NCBI GenBank assembly: GCA_009777575.1
Contig: WRLO01000001.1
Location: 102,304 to 166,303, forward strand
Length of the DNA stretch: 64,000 nucleotides
Direction of reading: 5' to 3'
Origin: Candidatus Cloacimonadota bacterium
Lineage (GTDB): Bacteria; Cloacimonadota; Cloacimonadia; Cloacimonadales; WRIO01
A program made the position numbers and the translations under genes. Of the stretch, positions 24,512 through 32,274 are shown piece by piece. Positions within the stretch are counted from its first letter, which is position 1; every line of letters begins with the position of its first letter. Under the pieces are notes generated by a model. The model was not told where the DNA came from. It searched no databases and saw nothing but the letters and a program-made list of their open reading frames with translations.

Positions 24512-26680
24512 TTAGTTTTTCACTCTCACCTTTTCAACAACATCGATAAGTTCTGGCAGTTCCATATCAATTCTTTTTAGGTGTTCAAGGGTAGGGACAC
24601 CGTTTTTATCCCATCCTTTTCTTTTGTAGACAGTGTCAGTCAAGACTTCATATTTATCCATTCTGTGTTTTTTGAGAGCAGACATTTTTTCTTGAAGAGT
24701 CATATTTGAGGGATCTACACCCACTTCCTCTTTAAGTTGTTTGTCATACCTCTCTTGCCTAGATAAGTATTCTTCTTCAGTGACAGGACCAACAGCGCGA
24801 TATGGTGGATGGTCATCAGAGCGTTTACCACCACCCATTCTGAGATTGAATATTTTTTGGAAAGTATAAACTCTTTCTGATTGGAGAATCATCGAATCAG
24901 TATCCATAAATTTACCAGTAATAGCAGTGTAAATTTTATGGTAGTTATGGACATGCTCCATAACCTTTGCAGGTTCAGGAGTGTCTTTGTTTCCTTCAGG
25001 GATAGTATCATTCCAAATCAATTTACATAAACCTTGTAAACCAAACCAAGTTCTGAACATAGGGAAATAATGTAGTGCTTCAGCTTTCATTTCAAAAGTA
25101 GGCATAGAATTATTAACCATATCCATGAAAATGAGCCAAGCTTCGTCATGTTGAGGACCTTTGAGAGCAAAAGTATATCCACCTTGCTGAGCAAGGGATT
25201 CCTTTGAGACATATTCAGAATATTCGAGACCTTTCACTTCCATAGCAATGTCTTTAAGGAAAGCAGCATCAGCGTTATGCTCATTAATTAGCCAGTTTTT
25301 AAGCCATCTAGTTCCTTTTCCTACTTTTAGCCCAAAGCCTTGACCGCGTGACATTTGATGTAAAATTTCAAGAGCAGAATCAGCATTTCCCCATGTTAAA
25401 TCAAGACCTTCAGTCATGTCCTTGGTAAGAATACCATATTCAAAGCATTCCATGAGAAAAGCTACAGTACTTCCAAAAGAAATAGTATCTATACCATAAG
25501 TATCACAATAAAAATTTATTTCAACACAATCCTTCGCATCCCAGATATAAAGGTTTGAGGCACACCCACCGACAGTTTCGTATTCTGGACCATCAACGGT
25601 AACAGAAGTCCCTTTATAAGGACCTGTTCTGGGAATAAAATTGTCTACCGCTTTTGCGCAATGTAAAGAGCAACCAAACCAACACCCGTCAGCAGCACCT
25701 TGCGTAAAGAGAGTTTTTAAAACTTTTTTATCAACTTTGTTTGCTTGTGGGTCAGAGCCGTATTTAAAGTTTTTAGTAGGTAATAAATCATAATCGTTCA
25801 TGACACTAACGATGTTTGCAGTTCCAACTTCTCTCATAGTAAATTGGCTACTATCGAGTTTATTTATTTGTCTGTGCAATTTGAGACCAGTTTCTTTTAG
25901 AGTTTTCATATCAACAGGGTTGTTTAAATCAGCTTTTAAACCTGAGTATTTAACAACAAGAGCTTTAATTTTTTTGTTTCTAAAGACATGTCCAATCCCC
26001 CCTCTTCCAGCTTGCTTGAGTCTTGGAAGTTTTTTTGCTCTATCCCAAAAAGAAAAGTTCAGCATGCCTAAATAGCAGTGTTCTGCAGCTGAACCAGCCG
26101 AAACTACAGAAATATGTTGTTTTTCTCTTTCATTATCAGCAAACATATCATGTAATTGTTCAGCGAGAATATGGCTATCATGAGCTTCAAGAGGAGCTTC
26201 AAAAATCTTTATGTTGCCATTGTTGCCATCGATATAGATAATCACATCGTTATTTGCCTTCCCTTGAATTTCAAGGGCGTCAAATCCAGAAAATTTTAAA
26301 AAAGGACCAAAATGTCCTCCAACATTGCTGTCAATCGGAATACCAGTCATAGGAGATAATGTTACAACTATTGTTTTACCACTACCTGGATAATTAGTAT
26401 TACCACCGAGAGGGCCAGTAGCCATACAAATTTCATTTTCTGGGTCATACCATTTGGTATTTTCATTTACAGCATCCCACAAAAGTCTCATATCAAAACC
26501 TTTTCCACCGGTAAATTTGTCAATCATCTGATCAGAAACGGGTTTTTCTTTGATATCGTTGTTCGAAAGGTTAATATAAAGAGTTCTTTTATTGTATCCT
26601 TTATCGATATTTCCTAGTTTGTAGTTAAACACTTTGAGTGTTTTATGTTTAGATTTTAATTCTTGGATATTCATAGTCAT
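24512..26680 (-). CDS. Aldehyde:ferredoxin oxidoreductase family protein (tungstopterin)
   Basis: 722 residues. AOR domain 1 (GGKGFDMRLLWDAV, MATGPLGGNTNYPGSGK, SNVGGHFGPFLKFSGFD), domain 2 with three of four cluster cysteines in CWFGCSLHC (about 332-340), DTYGIDTISFG, and the fourth cysteine in GLQGLCKLIW (about 549). The family oxidises aldehydes to acids, or the reverse, with a bis-pterin tungsten cofactor and one 4Fe-4S cluster, using ferredoxin. Two genes upstream encode a MoaD/ThiS-like protein and a polyferredoxin, separated by 2 and 32 nt. Start ATG follows AAGGAG. Substrate not predictable. Confidence 0.93.
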   Translation of the reverse strand: MTMNIQELKSKHKTLKVFNYKLGNIDKGYNKRTLYINLSNNDIKEKPVSDQMIDKFTGGKGFDMRLLWDAVNENTKWYDPENEICMATGPLGGNTNYPGSGKTIVVTLSPMTGIPIDSNVGGHFGPFLKFSGFDALEIQGKANNDVIIYIDGNNGNIKIFEAPLEAHDSHILAEQLHDMFADNEREKQHISVVSAGSAAEHCYLGMLNFSFWDRAKKLPRLKQAGRGGIGHVFRNKKIKALVVKYSGLKADLNNPVDMKTLKETGLKLHRQINKLDSSQFTMREVGTANIVSVMNDYDLLPTKNFKYGSDPQANKVDKKVLKTLFTQGAADGCWFGCSLHCAKAVDNFIPRTGPYKGTSVTVDGPEYETVGGCASNLYIWDAKDCVEINFYCDTYGIDTISFGSTVAFLMECFEYGILTKDMTEGLDLTWGNADSALEILHQMSRGQGFGLKVGKGTRWLKNWLINEHNADAAFLKDIAMEVKGLEYSEYVSKESLAQQGGYTFALKGPQHDEAWLIFMDMVNNSMPTFEMKAEALHYFPMFRTWFGLQGLCKLIWNDTIPEGNKDTPEPAKVMEHVHNYHKIYTAITGKFMDTDSMILQSERVYTFQKIFNLRMGGGKRSDDHPPYRAVGPVTEEEYLSRQERYDKQLKEEVGVDPSNMTLQEKMSALKKHRMDKYEVLTDTVYKRKGWDKNGVPTLEHLKRIDMELPELIDVVEKVRVKN

Positions 26681-26682
26681 AA

Positions 26683-27066
26683 TTACTCCTTAATCAATTC
26701 TAAAGCTGAAACAGGACATTTTTTTACACAAATCCCGCAAGCAATGCATTTAAAAGGAGCATTTTCCTCAACTAAATAATGCATACAAGCACATGGACAT
26801 TCAGCGACACAAATTAAACAACCAGAACATTCATTTTTATCAAGGATTACGACTCCTTGTGAATTGTAGCTCAGCGCTTGTGTAGGACACAAAGGCATAC
26901 ATTTTCCACATTGATTGCAAACAATAATATTGTTCTTGTTGTCATTTTGATTAATTCTGATACAAGATTTCTGAATGTTTTTTTCTTTGAAAAACAATTC
27001 AGAACAAGCGTCAGCACAAGCTAAACATCCTGTGCAAAGATCAGAATTTCCTTTAAGATATTTCAT
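26683..27066 (-). CDS. Polyferredoxin with four 4Fe-4S motifs
   Basis: 127 residues from ATG 27066 (Shine-Dalgarno TAGGAGG). Four complete C-x2-C-x2-C-x3-C motifs follow each other: CTGCLACADAC, CNQCGKCMPLC, CSGCLICVAEC, CIACGICVKKC, so up to four cubane clusters. No membrane helix. It lies between the MoaD/ThiS-like gene and AOR, with the AOR start 3 nt after its stop, and is the obvious electron partner for AOR. AOR operons in archaea and anaerobic bacteria often carry such ferredoxins; the four-cluster form is less usual. Confidence 0.92.
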   Translation of the reverse strand: MKYLKGNSDLCTGCLACADACSELFFKEKNIQKSCIRINQNDNKNNIIVCNQCGKCMPLCPTQALSYNSQGVVILDKNECSGCLICVAECPCACMHYLVEENAPFKCIACGICVKKCPVSALELIKE

Positions 27067-27098
27067 ATTGAATCCTCCTATTGGGATAAATTTATAGT

Positions 27099-27302
27099 TC
27101 AACCACCAGCAAATATATGCATAATAGTAATTTCAGCTTTATCACATACATAATAACTATCAAAGTCTGATTGTTGGATTATATTCTCCCCATGTTTAAC
27201 AATAATAATAGGGAAAGTATAATTCAAAATCTTAAGTATTTCAGAAATAGATATTTTATCAACATTAAACTCGTGATTTATGTTATTAATCTTTAAATTC
27301 AT
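27099..27302 (-). CDS. MoaD/ThiS-like sulfur-carrier protein
   Basis: 67 residues from ATG 27302, which follows GGAGGATTT. The small beta-grasp pattern is visible (MNLKINNINHEF, ISISEILKILN, AEITIMHIFAGG), and it ends in Gly-Gly, the residue pair that is thiocarboxylated in MoaD and ThiS. First gene of the AOR operon, so it probably supplies sulfur for the pterin cofactor of AOR rather than thiamine synthesis; that is inference from context. No MoaE or ThiG partner is nearby. Confidence 0.82.
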   Translation of the reverse strand: MNLKINNINHEFNVDKISISEILKILNYTFPIIIVKHGENIIQQSDFDSYYVCDKAEITIMHIFAGG

Positions 27303-27315
27303 AAATCCTCCAAAT

Positions 27316-27346
27316 GCCAAAAAATTTAAATAGCATTTTTTGTAAA
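27316..27346 (-). promoter_or_regulatory. Predicted promoter of the AOR operon
   Basis: On the minus strand TTTACA (27346-27341), 18 nt, TTTTGGC (27322-27316), matching the shared motif. The ATG is only 14 nt after the heptamer, so the leader would be very short. It is back to back with the CDF promoter at 27368-27398. Confidence 0.45.
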
Positions 27347-27367
27347 GTTGTTTTTTGAAAATAAAAC

Positions 27368-27398
27368 TTGACAAATTGAGTTCAATAATTTTTTTGGT
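27368..27398 (+). promoter_or_regulatory. Predicted promoter of the CDF transporter gene
   Basis: TTGACA (27368-27373), 18 nt, TTTTGGT (27392-27398), giving a leader of about 140 nt before ATG 27545. Confidence 0.45.
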
Positions 27399-27544
27399 GG
27401 AAGAGAGAGAAAAAAACTGGAAAATGATTTCAAATTCCCCCCCTAAATGTGTGGGGAACATAGCATAAGCCATAGCAATGTGTAAGGTAAAATATAATTA
27501 ATATATTTTTTGGAGAGGGGTAAAAAAAGCCAGGAGGTAAACAA

Positions 27545-28396
27545 ATGGATAAAACAAAGGGTGGCTACATAGCAGGAACGGTTTCTATACTCATCAATAG
27601 CTTGTTATTTATCGCAAAAATGTGGGTTTCAGTTATTACAGGCTCTATTGCGTTAGCAGCTGATGCGTGGCATACATTATCGGATTCTTTAAGCTCAGTC
27701 ATAGTAGTTATAGCATCAAAATTGTCTTCCCGCAAAGCAGATAAAGAGCATCCATTTGGTCATGGTCGTTGGGAACACATAGCCTCACTAACTATTGCGA
27801 TGTTTTTAGGAATAATAGCATTTGATTTCATAAAAAATTCTATAACTCGATTTAACAATGAGAAAACCATAATTTATGGATTTAGCGCAATTATTGTCAC
27901 AATAGTTTCAATAATAGTGAAGGAATCTTTGACTCAATACTCATTTTATATAGGCAGAAAAACAGGTAATTCGAGTGTTATGGCAGATGGTTGGCATCAT
28001 CGCTCGGATGCATTATCTTCAGTTATAGTTTTAGTGGGTATATTATTTGCCAAAAAGTTTTGGTGGATAGACAGCGTATTGGGCATCATAATCGGTTTGA
28101 TGATATTTTATGCAGTGTTTAAAATACTCAAAGAAGTAGTAACTAAACTTTTAGGTGAGGAACCATCCGAAAAACTAAAATCCGATATCATGAATGAAAT
28201 AAAAAATAAATATGGAAACGACTTAAAAGCACACCATTTCCATATTCATGACTATATAGTCCACAAAGAAATGACCTTTCATATAAGATTAGATAAGGAA
28301 ATGACAATAGAGCAAGGGCATAAAATCGCGACAGAAATTGAAAATATTATTAAGGATAAATATGAGATCGTAGCAACTACTCATATAGAGCATTAA
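27545..28396 (+). CDS. Cation diffusion facilitator (CDF) family metal transporter
   Basis: 283 residues, six membrane helices (about 10-35, 40-60, 80-100, 112-130, 155-172, 177-195) and a C-terminal cytoplasmic domain (AHHFHIHDYIVHKEMTFHIR). The metal site is His-x3-Asp on both key helices: ADAWHTLSDSL and DGWHHRSDALS, a pattern usual for zinc exporters. It exports divalent metal in exchange for protons. Shine-Dalgarno AGGAGG. Single-gene unit divergent from the AOR operon. Metal choice is inferred. Confidence 0.92.
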   Translation: MDKTKGGYIAGTVSILINSLLFIAKMWVSVITGSIALAADAWHTLSDSLSSVIVVIASKLSSRKADKEHPFGHGRWEHIASLTIAMFLGIIAFDFIKNSITRFNNEKTIIYGFSAIIVTIVSIIVKESLTQYSFYIGRKTGNSSVMADGWHHRSDALSSVIVLVGILFAKKFWWIDSVLGIIIGLMIFYAVFKILKEVVTKLLGEEPSEKLKSDIMNEIKNKYGNDLKAHHFHIHDYIVHKEMTFHIRLDKEMTIEQGHKIATEIENIIKDKYEIVATTHIEH

Positions 28397-28429
28397 AAAA
28401 AGATAGAAAAGACAAAAACAACTTTACTA

Positions 28430-28460
28430 TTGACAAATTATGCTTCTTTTTTTTATTGTC
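28430..28460 (+). promoter_or_regulatory. Predicted promoter of the PNPOx-like gene
   Basis: TTGACA (28430-28435), 18 nt, TATTGTC (28454-28460). It sits where a longer reading of the downstream frame would begin, and so argues for the ATG at 28493. Confidence 0.55.
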
Positions 28461-28492
28461 ACCCAATAATAATTTATAAGGATAATAAAATT

Positions 28493-28930
28493 ATGTCAAA
28501 ACTTAATGATCAGTCCTCAATAAAAGAGATATACTCTTATATCTCAGAAAATCAATATGTTTATTTTGCAACAACACTTGATTTACAACCTAAAATACGA
28601 ACAATGGTATTATTTTTTTACAAAGGAAGATTTTTCTTTGTAACCTTTACAAATGATTCAAAGGTAGCTCAAATAAAGAGTAATAAACTCTGTGAAGTAT
28701 TGTTACCTATACAAGATGAAATCGGTAATAAAGGTCATATAAAGATGACTGGCAAAGCGAAGATATGCTCTGATCCTGATGCAAGGCAAGATGCTGAATA
28801 TTATTGTTATTTCTTTGACCAATATTATGATGGTGCCGATGACCCTGATTTCTGTTTAATTGAGCTTGACTTTGAGTTTTATGAAATAATGAAACCTGGT
28901 GATAGTCATACAAAAAAATTTCATTCATAG
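28493..28930 (+). CDS. Pyridoxamine 5'-phosphate oxidase-like flavin-binding protein
   Basis: 145 residues of the split-barrel flavin-binding fold: SIKEIYSYISENQYVYFATT, PKIRTMVLFFYKGRFFFVTF, KVAQIKSNKLCEVLLPIQDE, GHIKMTGKAKICSDPDARQD, and a C-terminal FCLIELDFEFYEIM. Members bind FMN, F420 or heme, and most are uncharacterised. The frame opens upstream with a TTG at 28430, but that lies in the predicted promoter, so I chose ATG 28493. Single gene between the CDF gene and panD. Confidence 0.8.
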   Translation: MSKLNDQSSIKEIYSYISENQYVYFATTLDLQPKIRTMVLFFYKGRFFFVTFTNDSKVAQIKSNKLCEVLLPIQDEIGNKGHIKMTGKAKICSDPDARQDAEYYCYFFDQYYDGADDPDFCLIELDFEFYEIMKPGDSHTKKFHS

Positions 28931-29038
28931 ATTTTTATAAAATGATTTATTGGGTTTGATTATATTCGTCCGTAATAACTCGTCAATTGTCTCAAAAATT
29001 AAACCACAGATACTGAGAACACAGAGTAAAGTAGAGTT

Positions 29039-29167
29039 TTAAGGTAATAAATTAATATTGGCTTCATTTGCGTCAATTTCTATATCAAACCATGCTGTCG
29101 AGATAGAAGAATAACTCTCATCATCAATTTCGGTCAGAAGAAGGTCTTTTTTTCTGAGATTAATCAT
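29039..29167 (-). CDS. Possible small ORF, 42 aa, or remnant
   Basis: In the 317-nt gap between the PNPOx-like gene and panD the minus strand reads MINLRKKDLLLTEIDDESYS then ISTAWFDIEIDANE to a TAA at 29039. The composition is protein-like, but there is no good Shine-Dalgarno and no neighbour to support it. It could be the end of a lost gene. The rest of the gap (28931-29038) shows nothing else. Confidence 0.25.
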   Translation of the reverse strand: MINLRKKDLLLTEIDDESYSSISTAWFDIEIDANEANINLLP

Positions 29168-29189
29168 TTTTTGAAAAATCAATTTTTCC

Positions 29190-29220
29190 TTTACAAAAAA
29201 GCTTAGTTAAAAATATTGGT
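29190..29220 (+). promoter_or_regulatory. Predicted promoter of panD
   Basis: TTTACA (29190-29195), 18 nt, TATTGGT (29214-29220), 27 nt before the panD ATG. Likely serves panD-panC-lysC and the genes after them. Confidence 0.5.
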
Positions 29221-29247
29221 TCAATACTTTTTTTAGAGGAGTAAAAA

Positions 29248-29607
29248 ATGTTGAGATGCATATTAAAGAGTAAAATTCATAGAGCAGTTATTACTCAGAC
29301 GGATTTGTATTATGTAGGCAGTATCACCATCGATAAGAATATGATGGATGCAGTCGGATTATTAGAGTATGAAAAGGTTGATATTTTTGATATCCAGAAT
29401 GGAAATCGTTTTGAAACTTATGTGATAGAAGGCGAGCGAGGTTCTGGAATCATTGGAATAAATGGAGCAGCTGCGAGATTAGTCCATTTAAATGATGAAG
29501 TGATAATAGTGTCCTACGCTCTACTAAATGAAGATGAAATATCAGAACATCAACCCAAAATCATCGTTGTAAAGGAAAATAACAAAGATTTTGATATAGA
29601 GAATTGA
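29248..29607 (+). CDS. panD: Aspartate 1-decarboxylase proenzyme
   Basis: 119 residues, typical length. The self-cleavage site Gly24-Ser25 (YYVGSITID) makes the pyruvoyl group; catalytic Lys9 (SKIHRA) and the barrel segments IFDIQNGNRFETYVIEGERGSG, INGAAARLVHLNDEVIIVSYA are present. It makes beta-alanine from aspartate for pantothenate. ATG follows GAGGAG. panC follows after about 60 nt. Confidence 0.96.
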   Translation: MLRCILKSKIHRAVITQTDLYYVGSITIDKNMMDAVGLLEYEKVDIFDIQNGNRFETYVIEGERGSGIIGINGAAARLVHLNDEVIIVSYALLNEDEISEHQPKIIVVKENNKDFDIEN

Positions 29608-29669
29608 ATAACTAATACAATCTTACATGAGAAAAATAATTTTTGAATATAAATAAAAGGATAAATCAA

Positions 29670-30635
29670 ATGGACACCACAAATGAATTATTGCAGGTGA
29701 TAAAAACCATTTCACAGATGAAGGTCTTAATTAAATCTTTGCAAAATAATTCAAAAATAGGATTTGTTCCGACAATGGGTTATTTACATCAAGGGCATTT
29801 AAGTCTTGTTAAGAAGTCTTTGAAAGAGTGTGATGTTACAGTTGTGAGTATATATGTTAATCCTTTACAATTTGGTGTAAATGAAGATTTTGATAAATAT
29901 CCAAGAAATCTTATAAATGATCTGTATCTTTTACAAGAGACATTAAAAAAAGAAAATAAATCTTACCAAGATAACCAACCAACAGAATTATCAACAAAAC
30001 AGATATCCAAAATAATCGTCTTTTGTCCTGATAATTCAGAAATTTTTCCAAAAGATTTTAACAGCTTTGTAGAAATTGGAATTTTAAGCGATTTATATTG
30101 CGGAAAAACAAGGCCGGGTCATTTTCGAGGTGTAGCTACAATCATACTAAAATTGCTGAATATAGTTCAACCAAATCTAATGTATATGGGAGAAAAAGAT
30201 TTTCAGCAAGTTTTTATACTCGAAAAAATGATAAAAGATTTAAATTTTTCATCAAAGATAGTTCGTTGTCCCATAATCAGAGAGTCTGATGGATTAGCTA
30301 TGAGTTCTCGTAATGTATATTTAAAACATGAACCAATAGAAAAAAGAGCTTTTGATAAAAATGGATTTAGCGAAAGAAAAAGAGCAATATGTTTATATAA
30401 ATCTTTATTAATAGCTAAAAATTTTTATTATGAAAAAGTTTATGAAGTCGAATTTATCAAAAAATATATGAAAGAATTAATAATAGAAAATAATGGAGAA
30501 ATAGATTATATTGCTTTTATCAATGATAAAACATTTCAAGAGGTTGAATATATTGATGAGGATACAAGAATATTGCTTGCGGTTAAGATTGGCAAGACAA
30601 GATTGATAGACAATATAAAAATGGTTTCCTCATAA
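29670..30635 (+). CDS. panC: Pantothenate synthetase
   Basis: 321 residues from ATG 29670 (AAAGG 9 nt upstream); an upstream TTG at 29643 has no ribosome-binding site. Motifs: VPTMGYLHQGHLSLV (HIGH-like nucleotide site), VVSIYVNPLQFG, FRGVATIILKLLNIVQPN, GEKDFQQV, SDGLAMSSRN. It joins pantoate and beta-alanine with ATP. It is about 40 residues longer than usual, with inserts near residue 100 (LKKENKSYQDNQPT) and 225 (EPIEKRAFDKNGFS). Second gene of the pantothenate pair. Confidence 0.95.
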   Translation: MDTTNELLQVIKTISQMKVLIKSLQNNSKIGFVPTMGYLHQGHLSLVKKSLKECDVTVVSIYVNPLQFGVNEDFDKYPRNLINDLYLLQETLKKENKSYQDNQPTELSTKQISKIIVFCPDNSEIFPKDFNSFVEIGILSDLYCGKTRPGHFRGVATIILKLLNIVQPNLMYMGEKDFQQVFILEKMIKDLNFSSKIVRCPIIRESDGLAMSSRNVYLKHEPIEKRAFDKNGFSERKRAICLYKSLLIAKNFYYEKVYEVEFIKKYMKELIIENNGEIDYIAFINDKTFQEVEYIDEDTRILLAVKIGKTRLIDNIKMVSS

Positions 30636-30655
30636 GCTAAAATAAGGTAAAATAA

Positions 30656-31906
30656 ATGGGTATTGTAGTAAAGAAATTTGGTGGAACTTCAGTAGAATCC
30701 ATAGATAAAATTGCCAAAATAGCAGAACACCTCGCCTTTGAGAAAGAAAAAGGAGATGATATAGTTGTGGTTGTTTCAGCTATGGGTAAAACTACAGATT
30801 CATTATTTAAATTAGCTTATGAAATCACTAAAACTCCCAATCAAAGAGAGATGGATATGCTCTTGACTGCTGGTGAAAGGATAACAATGGCGTTATTGTC
30901 ATTGTCATTACAAAAATTAAATATTCAATCTATCTCATTTACAGGTTCACAGAGCGGTATCGTAACAGATAATACTCACGGCAATGCAAAGATATTAACA
31001 GTAAATGCTTTTCGTATATCAGAAGAATTACAAAAGGGTAGGATCGTTATAGTAGCAGGGTTTCAAGGTGTAAGCCTCGAAAAAGAAATCACTACCTTAG
31101 GGCGTGGAGGTTCTGACACCACAGCTGTAGCTCTTGCGAGCTTTTTACAAGCAGATAGATGTGAGATATTTACAGATGTAGATGGAGTTTATAACGCGGA
31201 TCCAAACATTATTTCAGAAGCAAAAAAAATAGATGAATTGAGCTTTGAAGAAATGCTTTATCTTTCTTGCACTGGAGCAAAGGTTTTACACTCAAGAGCA
31301 GTAGAATTTGCATATAAATATAAGATGCCGATTGAAGTGAAATCGCTCCTATCAACGCATTGTAGCGGCTTATCACATAAGTCTTTAGATACCAGCGAGG
31401 AAAAATTGTCAGCCACAAGGCTTGCCCCTACGAAAGGCACGACAATCAAAGGAGAGAATAATATGGAAAATGTAGAGAAAACAATGATAAAAGCTATATC
31501 ACAAAAAGAAAATATACGGATTTTTGATGTTATTATTTCTAATAAAGATATACCTATATTTAATACCGAAATATTTGATATCGATGTATACACAAGTGTT
31601 TCGGAACCATTTTGGATAAATAAAGCGAGAGTATTCATCGAGGAAAAGTATAATGAGAAATTTATAGAAGAATTATCAACCAATAATTTGACTTTTAATT
31701 TAGAAAATGATGAATTTACGGTAATAAATCTTTTAGGATATAGGATTAACAGAGACATAACTTTTTTAAGCAAGATGTATTCCTTTATAAAAAACAACTG
31801 TGAAAAACCAATCTCAATAAAAAATCAAGGTATTGGGGTTCAACTGATCATAGAGCAGACAGAAGCAAAAAAAGTAATAGAGTATTTAAATAGGGAGTAT
31901 TTATGA
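30656..31906 (+). CDS. lysC: Aspartate kinase, monofunctional
   Basis: 416 residues. Kinase core: KKFGGTSVESIDKI at the N-terminus, SFTGSQSGIVTD, TTLGRGGSDTTAVALA, CEIFTDVDGVYNADP. The C-terminal third should be two ACT domains for allosteric control, but they are weakly conserved here, so inhibition by lysine or threonine cannot be predicted. First step of the lysine/threonine/methionine pathway; dapB lies at 51890. It starts 20 nt after panC and overlaps the response-regulator gene by 4 nt (ATGA). Confidence 0.94.
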   Translation: MGIVVKKFGGTSVESIDKIAKIAEHLAFEKEKGDDIVVVVSAMGKTTDSLFKLAYEITKTPNQREMDMLLTAGERITMALLSLSLQKLNIQSISFTGSQSGIVTDNTHGNAKILTVNAFRISEELQKGRIVIVAGFQGVSLEKEITTLGRGGSDTTAVALASFLQADRCEIFTDVDGVYNADPNIISEAKKIDELSFEEMLYLSCTGAKVLHSRAVEFAYKYKMPIEVKSLLSTHCSGLSHKSLDTSEEKLSATRLAPTKGTTIKGENNMENVEKTMIKAISQKENIRIFDVIISNKDIPIFNTEIFDIDVYTSVSEPFWINKARVFIEEKYNEKFIEELSTNNLTFNLENDEFTVINLLGYRINRDITFLSKMYSFIKNNCEKPISIKNQGIGVQLIIEQTEAKKVIEYLNREYL

Positions 31907-32271
31907 AAAATAAAGTATTGATAATAGACGATGAAGAGGTAATCTGCGAGGTCGCTCAAGAAATGTTAGAGCTTATTGATGTTGAGGCATTCATCGCTAT
32001 GAATAAAAAAGAGGCTATGAGCTGTTTTCAAGAAAATCAACATGAAATAGCATTAGCTATACTTGACTACAATTTACCTGATACAAATGGTGTAGATATC
32101 CTAAATGAGCTTTTCAAAATAAACAAAGATTTTATCCCAATCCTTGCTACAGGGATGTATGTAAAGTCAGATATACCAAAGTATCAAGCTATGGGTTTTC
32201 AAGAAGTCATAGATAAACCTTATGGTCTCAATGTATTAAAAGACATAAAAAGCAAATATTTAAAGGAATAA
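31903..32271 (+). CDS. Stand-alone response-regulator receiver protein
   Basis: 122 residues, receiver domain only: acidic pair Asp9-Asp10 (LIIDDEEV), phospho-acceptor Asp55 (AILDYNLPDTNG), the Thr switch in PILATGMY and Lys in VIDKPYG. No output domain follows, so it must act by protein contact, like CheY or Spo0F. No histidine kinase is nearby. It overlaps lysC by 4 nt and precedes metG by 3 nt, an odd place for a signalling gene. Confidence 0.9.
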   Translation: MKNKVLIIDDEEVICEVAQEMLELIDVEAFIAMNKKEAMSCFQENQHEIALAILDYNLPDTNGVDILNELFKINKDFIPILATGMYVKSDIPKYQAMGFQEVIDKPYGLNVLKDIKSKYLKE

Positions 32272-32274
32272 AAA

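Noticed and set aside
27100..27545. Molybdenum-cofactor riboswitch before the AOR operon
   Set aside because: The predicted promoter lies only 14 nt before the first ATG, leaving no room for a structured leader.
28430..28492. Longer N-terminus of the PNPOx-like protein from TTG 28430
   Set aside because: It coincides with the predicted promoter; ATG 28493 gives the normal family start.
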